7,289 bases of DNA, from NCBI GenBank assembly GCA_024278415.1, contig JAJRTI010000474.1, forward strand, positions 1-7,289. The letters run 5' to 3'. The translations under genes and the position numbers were made by a program. Shown piece by piece: positions 1 to 5,828 of the stretch. Numbering within the stretch: position 1 is the first letter of the stretch; the number at the start of each line of letters is the position of its first letter. The notes below the pieces were generated by a model. That model searched no databases. It was not told where the DNA came from and saw only the letters and a program-made list of their open reading frames with translations. Source of the DNA: Planctomycetota bacterium (GTDB lineage Bacteria; Planctomycetota; Brocadiia; JAJRTI01).

Positions 1-1
1 C

Positions 2-922
2 CCCGCGGCCGTCGAGCTGCTGCCCGGCACGGAGGACTTCGATTCGGCCCAAGCCACGTACCATTGGGCGTTCACTGAGGCAGGCACGAACGACAACGGC
101 GAGCGCCTGCGCCGCGACGAATGGGGCTGCCTCCAGCGCGTGCCGGCCGGCGAGGAGTCCGCATACGTCGTCATCGAGAAGCCTATGGCCAACGGCATCG
201 ACCTCGACAACTACACGTGGCCCGACATATCCGTCACCGACGCTTACTTCGCGCGCCTCGCCCAAGCCGTCGCCCCCTACCGCGACCGGTTTCTCTGCGG
301 GTACATCGATCCCGGGCCGTTCCTCATTGCGTTCAACCTCATGGGCTACGACGGATTGCTTATGAACCTGTACGACAACATCGAGGGCGTGAAGGCGGTC
401 GTCGAGCGCATCGTCGATTACCAATGCCAACTGGTGAAGCGGTGGAAGGCCGCGGGCGCGCACATGGTGAACGTGATCGACGAGTTCGCCGGGAGCGGCG
501 GGCTCATGTTCAGCCCCCACGTGTGGCGCGAGCATTTTAGGCCATACTTCGCTCGGCTCATCGAGGCGATCCAGGCCGAAGGCATGTACTGCGGCTTCTG
601 CCTCGACGGCGACGTGCGCGACGTGCTGCCGGAGTTTGTTGACCTGGGCCTGGACGTGCTCGACGTGCGGCAGATGAACTGCATGGGCATGGACGCGGTG
701 GCCGCGCTGTGCCAGAATGTTTGCGTCAAGGCGAGCATCGACATGCTCACCACGCTCGCCACCGGCGCGCCGGACGACGTGCGCCGCGAGGCGCGGGCGC
801 TCGTGGAGCGTTTCGGAAGCCGCCACGGCGGGTTCATCGCGCTCACCCTCAAGTGGCATCGGCCTGAGTATCCGGCCGCCAACGTGGCCGCGTCGATAGA
901 AGCGTTCAACGCCTGTCGTTAG
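2..922 (+). CDS. Uroporphyrinogen decarboxylase (URO-D) family protein, 5'-truncated by window edge
   Basis: The reading frame is open from the left edge, and 306 residues precede a TAG at 920-922. A GTG at 140 is an internal codon, not the start: 46 in-frame codons upstream already read as family sequence, including DEWGC just before it. Family-like blocks in order are the DEWGC segment, YIDPGPF (a substrate-pocket type loop), then HMVNVIDEFAGSGGLMFSP, FCLDGDV, GLDVLDVRQ, and KASIDMLTTLATGAPDDV near the C-terminus. This order matches the URO-D superfamily, which covers haem-pathway decarboxylases and cobamide-dependent methyltransferases. The genomic setting, beside sugar-type oxidoreductases and with no haem genes, favours the large uncharacterised environmental branch over HemE. 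I could not see a clear zinc-binding His-x-Cys as in MtaA/MtbA; the equivalent region reads FCLDGD. Full-length relatives are usually about 350-400 residues, so roughly 50-90 residues are missing. The substrate is unknown. The family call is firm and the function is not. Confidence 0.88.
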   Translation, partial: PAAVELLPGTEDFDSAQATYHWAFTEAGTNDNGERLRRDEWGCLQRVPAGEESAYVVIEKPMANGIDLDNYTWPDISVTDAYFARLAQAVAPYRDRFLCGYIDPGPFLIAFNLMGYDGLLMNLYDNIEGVKAVVERIVDYQCQLVKRWKAAGAHMVNVIDEFAGSGGLMFSPHVWREHFRPYFARLIEAIQAEGMYCGFCLDGDVRDVLPEFVDLGLDVLDVRQMNCMGMDAVAALCQNVCVKASIDMLTTLATGAPDDVRREARALVERFGSRHGGFIALTLKWHRPEYPAANVAASIEAFNACR

Positions 923-931
923 TCCGTAGCT

Positions 932-948
932 GCATGCGCCAGCATGCG
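932..948. repeat. Short direct repeat GCATGCG x2 in the URO-D/SDR spacer
   Basis: GCATGCG occurs at 932-938 and again at 942-948, a 10-bp period that puts both copies on the same face of the helix. Each contains the palindrome GCATGC. CGTAGC (925-930) and GCTACG (993-998) form a wider inverted pair around most of the spacer. This could be a small operator or a decayed dispersed repeat; nothing in the sequence decides between them. Confidence 0.35.
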
Positions 949-972
949 GGATATGCCGGCTCAGAAGTTCTT

Positions 973-988
973 CCCGCAGCCTGGCGGG
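973..988 (+). other. Small hairpin in the SDR leader
   Basis: CCCGC (973-977), a six-nucleotide loop and GCGGG (984-988) give a five-base-pair GC stem. It ends 13 nt before the Shine-Dalgarno sequence of the SDR gene. There is no T-run after it, so it is not a convincing terminator. It could reduce read-through or stabilise a processed 5' end. Confidence 0.3.
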
Positions 989-1001
989 TGCGGCTACGCA
1001 T

Positions 1002-1006
1002 AGGAG
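1002..1006 (+). promoter_or_regulatory. Ribosome binding site of the SDR gene
   Basis: AGGAG lies six nucleotides before the ATG at 1013, an ideal spacing. It fixes the SDR start and shows that SDR translation does not depend on coupling to the gene 90 nt upstream. Confidence 0.8.
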
Positions 1007-1012
1007 TCTCGA

Positions 1013-1777
1013 ATGGATCTGTTCTCTCTCGAAGGCAAGACCGCGCTCGTGTCCGGCGGGAGCCGCGGTTTGGGCCTCGGCATCGCCAAGGGCTTTGCGC
1101 AGGCCGGCGCGGACATCGCTCTGCTCGCGCGTAGCGAGGACCAACTCAAGAAAGGCGCAGCCCAGATCGAGGCGCTCGGCCGGAAGGCGTGCTACGTGGT
1201 GTACGACTTGGCTGACGCCAAGGGCATCTCAGCCGCGTTCGAGCAAGTCGTGGCGGACACGGGCGGCGTGGACATCTTGCTCAACTGCGCGGGCATCCAA
1301 CGCCGCGGGCCAGCGGAAGAGTTGTCCCTCGACGACTGGCAGGCCGTGCTCGACGTGAACCTGACCAGTTTTTTCGCCATGTCGCAGGCGTTCGCCAAGC
1401 ACTGCATCGCGGCAGGCAAGCCGGGTAAGATCATCAGCATCGGCTCGCTGGGATGTGAAGCTGCGCGGCCGACGATCGCGCCCTACACCGCGGCCAAGGG
1501 CGGTGTGAAGAACCTCACCATGGCCCTCGCGATCGACTGGGCCAAGTACCACATCAACGTGAACGCGATCGGCCCGGGCTACTTTCAGACTGAGATGACC
1601 GAGCCGCTCTACACGGACCCCCAGTTCGACGAGTGGGTGCGCAGCAAGACGCCCCTTGACCGCTGGGGCACGCCTGAGGACCTTGTCGGCGCGGCGGTGT
1701 ACCTCGCGTCGAAGGCCTCGGACTTCGTCACGGGCCAGATCCTCTACGTTGACGGCGGGTGGCTGGCGAACCTGTAG
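1013..1777 (+). CDS. Short-chain dehydrogenase/reductase, gluconate 5-dehydrogenase-like
   Basis: A complete 254-residue classical SDR, the normal length. The Rossmann glycine motif is SGGSRGLG (residues 14-21), the NNAG-type motif is N91-C-A-G94, and the tetrad is complete: N116, S145, Y158, K162 (YTAAK). R18 and R40, at the end of the second beta strand, suggest a preference for NADP(H); this is inference. Several stretches closely resemble remembered gluconate 5-dehydrogenase (IdnO) and KduD sequences: the DLFSLEGK start, CAGIQRR, PGYFQTEMTEPL, the RWGTPEDLVGAAVYLASKASDFV tract and the VDGGW end. The likely reaction is reversible oxidation of a C5 hydroxyl or keto group of a sugar acid in the cytoplasm, but related SDRs act on many polyols and sugar acids. 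It starts 90 nt after the URO-D-family gene on the same strand and may share its transcript. The family is certain, the subfamily likely, and the substrate unproven. Confidence 0.95.
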   Translation: MDLFSLEGKTALVSGGSRGLGLGIAKGFAQAGADIALLARSEDQLKKGAAQIEALGRKACYVVYDLADAKGISAAFEQVVADTGGVDILLNCAGIQRRGPAEELSLDDWQAVLDVNLTSFFAMSQAFAKHCIAAGKPGKIISIGSLGCEAARPTIAPYTAAKGGVKNLTMALAIDWAKYHINVNAIGPGYFQTEMTEPLYTDPQFDEWVRSKTPLDRWGTPEDLVGAAVYLASKASDFVTGQILYVDGGWLANL

Positions 1778-1804
1778 CGGACACGAAGTCGGAGGCCACC
1801 AAGG

Positions 1805-1834
1805 CGCCACGGCACGAAGGTGCGCGACGTGGCG
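1805..1834. terminator. Candidate bidirectional terminator hairpin between convergent genes
   Basis: CGCCACG (1805-1811) pairs with CGTGGCG (1828-1834). Inside it GCAC (1812-1815) pairs with GTGC (1820-1823) around a GAAG loop, leaving GCGA (1824-1827) as a bulge. That gives eleven paired positions in the 117-nt gap between the SDR stop and the stop of the - strand gene. The structure reads the same from both sides and could end both transcripts. There is no T-run on either strand, so an intrinsic terminator of the E. coli kind is not shown. Confidence 0.35.
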
Positions 1835-1894
1835 GGACCATGCCTGCTGCGGCAGCTTGAAACGCATTGCGGAGGACGCGGGCCAGGCCCCTCA

Positions 1895-4800
1895 CTATTG
1901 GCTCATCGCCGGTTGCCCGTCGAGAATCGTCGTCACAATGCGGCGCCGCTCCGGCAGCCGCGCGCCCATATCCGCGAAGCCTCCCACGTCGTACACGGCA
2001 AGTTCGTAGTTGCGCCGGTCCAGCAGCGACAGCGCGTGCAGCGTGCGCACGGTCACTAGCTCCGCGGTCCATTCGCGGTGCCGGCCCGCGATGATCTCTT
2101 CGAGCATCTCTTTGGCCTTCTCCCGCGGCTTTCCCCCGGCCCAAACAAACGTGTCGACGGCCTCCCGCAGGCCATCCACGCCGCGCACATACGCGCGGCG
2201 CAGGCGCTGTGTGGCAGGCCCTGGCTCCAGACCGTACAGTTCGCTGAACCGGTCGAGGCCCACGGAGACGTCATCGCGGCCCAACGCCACCGCGGCGCGG
2301 ATCGCCTGGCGCAGGGACTTGCGCCACCCCCCCTTCGGCCACACCACGCGGCCTTCGGCAATGGATCGTTCCACGGCCTCGATGGTCGGGACGGCCTGCA
2401 CGAGCCGCTTCAGCCCGCGGTCATCAAGCAAGTACGCCGTCTGCACCGCGCGGAGCGCCTCGCCTTGGCATTCCAGTTCTGGGTCGCGCTCCATGAACGC
2501 CGCGAGTTCGTCGAGTTCCGCGCCCCACTCCTTGCGCAGCCGCTTGTAGAAGAGGATCGTCTCCTCTCCCGCGTGGACAGACGCCATATCCTCGACACAT
2601 CGCGAGGGGCCAGCCTCTGGTTCCAGACAGCCGAGATACGCGGCGTCGAAGCGCGCGCGGATGGCGGACGCCTCGGCGATGACCGGCCCGCGCATGCGGG
2701 TGATCTTGCGCAAGCACGCGTCGAAGTCGGCCTTTTCTTGCTCCGTCTCCACGTCGGCCAGCACGTTGAGGATAAACTCCTTGCCCCATCGCGCCGCGGC
2801 CAGCGCGCCGCGGAAGCTCCAGCAGACCATGCGCAGCGGCAGGCCGACGATCTTGAACACGCCCTTGGGCACGCCTAGCGCGCGCTGGAGCCGGCCCATG
2901 TGCATCTCAGTCTGCACGTCGCGGCCGAAGACGCGGTGATACAGCCGGTAGGGATTGATCGTGATCGTCTGCGACAGCGCGTAGGTGCCGAAGATGGTCC
3001 GCACCATGCGGGAGCGCTCATGCCGCAGCTTGGCCAGCACGCGGTCGCCGAACTGCTCGCGAACGCGCTCGTCTTGGCCCTCGTCCACCACGAGGAAATG
3101 CATCGCGTTGAAGTCGTTCGTGAAGTAATTGTCGCCCCGCACCGGCGGGCCGCCGCGCAGCCATGCATCGTACTGCCGCCACAGCTCCGCATCGCCGCGA
3201 ATCGCGCCGTCGCCCACGTCGCGTAGGGGCACGGCAGACGCGTTGAAGTCCGACACGAGCCGGCCGGTCTGCTCCGCGATGCTGCGGCAAATGAACGTGA
3301 GCCACAGGTTCGGGCCAAAGGGCGCAGCGAGCCGTGCGAGACGCTTCATGTCCTTCGGACTGTAGCGGATTTGCCGCAGCACGCGGCGCACGGTGATGTT
3401 CCCCAGCAGTTGCTCGATGGTCTTGCAGTCGGTCTCGTGGAAGAGGGCCCCGTCGATCGCGTCGCGGTAGAGTTGCACCACGGTCGCCCCATTGGGATGG
3501 TGGATCGACGACGGCGGGAACCCGCGGGCAATGACGTGGATCGCTTCGAGCACGAACCCAAGCCGCGTCATGCTCAACTCACGCGACGTGAACACGCCCC
3601 CCCTGGAGTCGGTAGGGAAGAGGGCCCGCTCGTACGCGAGATCCTCGACCGCGAAGCCGGGATCCGTGCGGCGACGCTCCTCCAGGAGCCGATTGACCTT
3701 CGCGGTGAAGTCGGCCTCCATGCGCTCGACTGCGGCCGCACCATTCTGGAGCACCGTCTCGTCCAGCAGCACCTCGTCGTAGAACCACGCGAGGTCGGCA
3801 AACATGGTGGGCTTCTTCGCGTCCTCCATGAGGTTGAGAAAGCTCGCCTCGGCCACGTTCTTGTAGTCGGACGTGACGCGGCGGGACTTGCGCGCCCAGC
3901 TCCAGCCCACGAGCGCGAGGCCAAGGAACGGCAGGGAGATGAGCACGAAGTTCCACCCGAAGGACTGCCGCGCCCGGCGAGCCAGACGCAACGCGAAGTA
4001 GTCCACGCCCACGCCGGTAACAGGGATCTCGATAAGCGGGCCGCTATCGGTTCGTATGCGCAACACGTCGTCGCACACGCCGGGCACGGAAGGCTTGAAC
4101 CGAAGCGCGAACGTCACCCGCTTGCCGGGTTTGATGGTCGTGCGGGGCTTGGGCACCTTTTCCAAGGCGAACACGTTGCCGTCGCGCAGCGTTACCGACA
4201 GCACGGCCACAGCCGGGCCGCCCTTGGGCCCGTGGTGCGCCAACCGGACCCGCATCTTCGGCGCGCGTTGGAGGCACACGGCTTTGCCAAGATCTAGACG
4301 CGCAGGCGCCGGCGCCGGCTCCGGCGCCACGTCAATGGTGCGCGGTTTAAGCCGCGCGATCTGAGGCCCAAAGATCTGCTGCACGACCAAGCCGAACAGC
4401 GCCCCCATCGCCCCAACTGCGAACAGCACGATGCCGCGGCGCTTGCCCGCTTTGAACATGGCCTGGCCCAGGTAGTTCAGCAACTGCGGCGTCGTCACGA
4501 TGCCGTTGAAGTCGCAGATGTACGTGAGCAAGGCCTGCACGCGCGCGATGATTTTGGCAAGCCTGGAGCCCGCGCCCAGCCTGCGGCGTTCAAGGCCGGC
4601 CGCACCCAGCTTGGCCTCCGGCCGTCGGCGCCGGAACACGCGCGTGATGCGATCGAGCGTGCGCAGCAGCAACGAGTTCTCGATCTCACCCACAATCGCC
4701 TTCACCAGTTCGCCATACTCGCCGGCTTGCGCACCGTCGCGCTGGCCTAAGCCCTCCAGGAAGCGGCGAACGCCATCGAGGCTGATCTCGTAGTCTTGGT

Positions 4801-5518
4801 CCAGCACGCGCCGGTTCTTCTCCACGGACTTGGCCACCCGGCTGTACAAGAACCACAGCGCACGAATCACGCGCACGAACCGCGCCAGCCGCGCCAACCG
4901 AGCGACTCGTGCAAGCCGCCCCCACCGCAGGCCCCACCGCGCAATGCCCGCGAGCGGGATCGACGCGACGAAGTCGATCCAATGCCCCTTGAAGTACCAG
5001 GCCTTGCTCGGAGAACAGGCCAGCTTGAAGAAGAACTCTGCCAAGAAAATGACGCAGATGCCCGTGTCGATCCAGACAAACGCCACCAGCGTTGCAGGGC
5101 TAAGTTGATCGCCCCATCCAAACTCGACGATCAGCATCCCAATGATGCCGAAGATCAGCAACATGATAAGCGCATCGAGCGCTCGCACGCTGGCCCTGCT
5201 GCCCAACACCTCGGCGCAACGCTCGTAGAGTCGGGCATCGAGCACGTCATTCCGCAGCCGTTTGCGCAGACTCCCCAAACGGCTCAGGCTCCAGCGCAGT
5301 TGGCCGCATTGCTTCTTCACGTCGGCCCCTTGCTGCGCCTTCAACTCCCTGAGCTGTCCCCTGCACTCGCCCCTCAGGGCCTCCGCGCGCGCCAGCAATT
5401 TGTCCAATACGCCTGCCCCCTCGCCGCTGAGCAGCGCGGCCTCCGTCTCCTGAGCAAGTTGCTCGACGCTCTCGACGATCGAAGTGGTGTTGATCTTGGG
5501 ATCGGTCATGGGCGACAT
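1895..5518 (-). CDS. Large multidomain membrane protein with a pore-less voltage-sensor domain and an ASH/Ig-like domain
   Basis: A 1207-residue protein; I recognise parts but not the whole. Residues 15-105 are charged, helical and probably coiled coil. S1 is about 112-134, S2 144-168, S3 180-192 and S4 194-224. F158-x-x-E161 in S2 and D182 in S3 match the gating-charge transfer centre of voltage-gated channels. S4 has Arg at 198, 201, 204, 207, 210, 213, 216 and 219. No pore helix, TVGYG-like filter or S5-S6 pair follows. Residues 225-360 are basic and soluble-looking, 362-382 form TM5, 398-407 a Pro-Ala linker, 400-506 a beta-rich ASH/Ig-like domain (RFKPSVPGV, IPVTGVGVD), and 522-542 TM6. 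The topology is consistent: N-terminus in, 384-520 outside, C-terminus (543-1207) in. The C-terminal region is mainly helical, with no catalytic motif I can name. An in-frame stop a short way upstream limits the start to ATG 5518 or ATG 5509; neither has a Shine-Dalgarno sequence. The long open frame and the coherent topology make it a real gene. Confidence 0.9.
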   Translation of the reverse strand: MSPMTDPKINTTSIVESVEQLAQETEAALLSGEGAGVLDKLLARAEALRGECRGQLRELKAQQGADVKKQCGQLRWSLSRLGSLRKRLRNDVLDARLYERCAEVLGSRASVRALDALIMLLIFGIIGMLIVEFGWGDQLSPATLVAFVWIDTGICVIFLAEFFFKLACSPSKAWYFKGHWIDFVASIPLAGIARWGLRWGRLARVARLARLARFVRVIRALWFLYSRVAKSVEKNRRVLDQDYEISLDGVRRFLEGLGQRDGAQAGEYGELVKAIVGEIENSLLLRTLDRITRVFRRRRPEAKLGAAGLERRRLGAGSRLAKIIARVQALLTYICDFNGIVTTPQLLNYLGQAMFKAGKRRGIVLFAVGAMGALFGLVVQQIFGPQIARLKPRTIDVAPEPAPAPARLDLGKAVCLQRAPKMRVRLAHHGPKGGPAVAVLSVTLRDGNVFALEKVPKPRTTIKPGKRVTFALRFKPSVPGVCDDVLRIRTDSGPLIEIPVTGVGVDYFALRLARRARQSFGWNFVLISLPFLGLALVGWSWARKSRRVTSDYKNVAEASFLNLMEDAKKPTMFADLAWFYDEVLLDETVLQNGAAAVERMEADFTAKVNRLLEERRRTDPGFAVEDLAYERALFPTDSRGGVFTSRELSMTRLGFVLEAIHVIARGFPPSSIHHPNGATVVQLYRDAIDGALFHETDCKTIEQLLGNITVRRVLRQIRYSPKDMKRLARLAAPFGPNLWLTFICRSIAEQTGRLVSDFNASAVPLRDVGDGAIRGDAELWRQYDAWLRGGPPVRGDNYFTNDFNAMHFLVVDEGQDERVREQFGDRVLAKLRHERSRMVRTIFGTYALSQTITINPYRLYHRVFGRDVQTEMHMGRLQRALGVPKGVFKIVGLPLRMVCWSFRGALAAARWGKEFILNVLADVETEQEKADFDACLRKITRMRGPVIAEASAIRARFDAAYLGCLEPEAGPSRCVEDMASVHAGEETILFYKRLRKEWGAELDELAAFMERDPELECQGEALRAVQTAYLLDDRGLKRLVQAVPTIEAVERSIAEGRVVWPKGGWRKSLRQAIRAAVALGRDDVSVGLDRFSELYGLEPGPATQRLRRAYVRGVDGLREAVDTFVWAGGKPREKAKEMLEEIIAGRHREWTAELVTVRTLHALSLLDRRNYELAVYDVGGFADMGARLPERRRIVTTILDGQPAMSQ

Positions 5519-5599
5519 ACATAGGAGGTGACGGCAGCCCCGATGCGCCCTGGGCGGGGTTCAACTGTTGCGGCGACGCCAGTCACTACTGCTTGTAGC

Positions 5600-5615
5600 A
5601 CGCTCGTCAGAGCGT
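5600..5615. repeat. Perfect hairpin preceded by TGTAGC
   Basis: ACGCTC (5600-5605), loop GTCA and GAGCGT (5610-5615) form a perfect six-base-pair stem. It directly follows TGTAGC (5594-5599). TGTAGC followed by a short GC stem with a TCA loop recurs at 7231-7248, which suggests a small dispersed element. If the - strand transcript starts near 5700, this hairpin sits in its 5' leader. Confidence 0.45.
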
Positions 5616-5710
5616 CTCCGCCGCCGGGGACGCGATGTGTCCGGCTTTGTAGCCCCACACACAGCAGCAGAACGCACTAACGTGGGTGCTACGAACGGGC
5701 GGCTCGCTCG

Positions 5711-5719
5711 ATTATAGCA
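5711..5719 (-). promoter_or_regulatory. Extended -10 promoter element for the 1207-residue membrane protein
   Basis: Read on the - strand, 5719 to 5711 is TGCTATAAT: a perfect TATAAT with the TG dinucleotide of an extended -10. The hexamer 17 bp upstream is CTCCAC, unlike a -35, which extended -10 promoters can tolerate. It lies in the only A/T-rich patch of the spacer and points at the - strand gene. The predicted start near 5700-5705 leaves a leader of about 185 nt. Sequence evidence only, and the host sigma-factor consensus is unknown. Confidence 0.45.
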
Positions 5720-5767
5720 GGGACGCTTGACTTGTGGAGGATGATGTGATTGCCTACGCCGCGCTGG

Positions 5768-5792
5768 TCATTCGTCATTCGTCATTCGTCAT
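5768..5792. repeat. Tandem heptamer repeat TCATTCG, about 3.6 copies
   Basis: Perfect copies start at 5768, 5775 and 5782, followed by a partial TCAT ending at 5792. The array ends 36 nt before the ATG of the Gfo/Idh/MocA gene, so it probably lies in that gene's 5' leader or promoter. I have an impression of similar CATTCGT-type arrays between genes of planctomycete and verrucomicrobial genomes, which I could not check. Copy number may vary by slippage. Confidence 0.7.
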
Positions 5793-5818
5793 AGCGTCAC
5801 TTGCTTCTCGCATCTTGT

Positions 5819-5822
5819 GGAG
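5819..5822 (+). promoter_or_regulatory. Ribosome binding site that sets the Gfo/Idh/MocA start
   Basis: GGAG is followed by a six-nucleotide spacer and ATG at 5829. The in-frame GTG at 5817 overlaps this motif and has no Shine-Dalgarno of its own. I therefore place the start at 5829, which puts the Rossmann glycines at residues 10-15, as usual for the family. Confidence 0.65.
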
Positions 5823-5828
5823 TTCCTC

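Larger units (their letters stand above)
5519..5828. other. Divergent intergenic region with hairpin, candidate promoter and tandem repeat
   Basis: This 310-nt gap separates the start of the - strand membrane protein from the start of the Gfo/Idh/MocA gene, so it should hold promoters for both. I see an extended -10 for the - strand, a perfect six-base-pair hairpin, two copies of TTGTAGC (5593-5599, 5647-5653), an inverted pair GTAGCAC (5595-5601)/GTGCTAC (5686-5692), and a TCATTCG tandem repeat. For the + strand there is a TTGACT (5727-5732) with no acceptable -10 at the right distance. I find no convincing gene in it. Confidence 0.6.

Noticed and set aside
140..142. GTG at 140 as the start of the URO-D-family gene.
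   Set aside because: The frame is open to the window edge and the upstream residues (including DEWGC) belong to the family.
1880..1890. GGGCCAGGCCC palindrome near the 3' end of the - strand gene as a terminator.
   Set aside because: A single central base leaves no room for a hairpin loop, and there is no T-run.
3071..3094. LVVDEGQD (residues 809-816 of the large protein) resembles the helicase/ATPase Walker B motif LVDEAQD.
   Set aside because: No Walker A (GxGKS/T) or other helicase motif is present anywhere in the cytoplasmic region, so it is probably chance.
3371..4297. A 308-codon open frame on the + strand inside the - strand gene.
   Set aside because: Composition is His/Arg/Pro/Leu-skewed as expected for the antisense of GC-rich coding DNA, it has no recognisable motifs, and the - strand frame has clear domains across the same stretch.
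5543..5680. A 45-codon + strand frame following the strong AGGAGGTG at 5523-5530.
   Set aside because: The spacer from motif to ATG is 12 nt, the peptide is low-complexity (Pro/Thr/Ser/Arg), and it overlaps the repeat-bearing spacer. Kept only as an observation about the - strand start.
5727..5755. TTGACT at 5727-5732 as a -35 for the oxidoreductase gene.
   Set aside because: No TATAAT-like hexamer is found 16-19 bp downstream.
5768..5792. CRISPR-like array.
   Set aside because: Seven-bp contiguous units without spacers are a simple tandem repeat.
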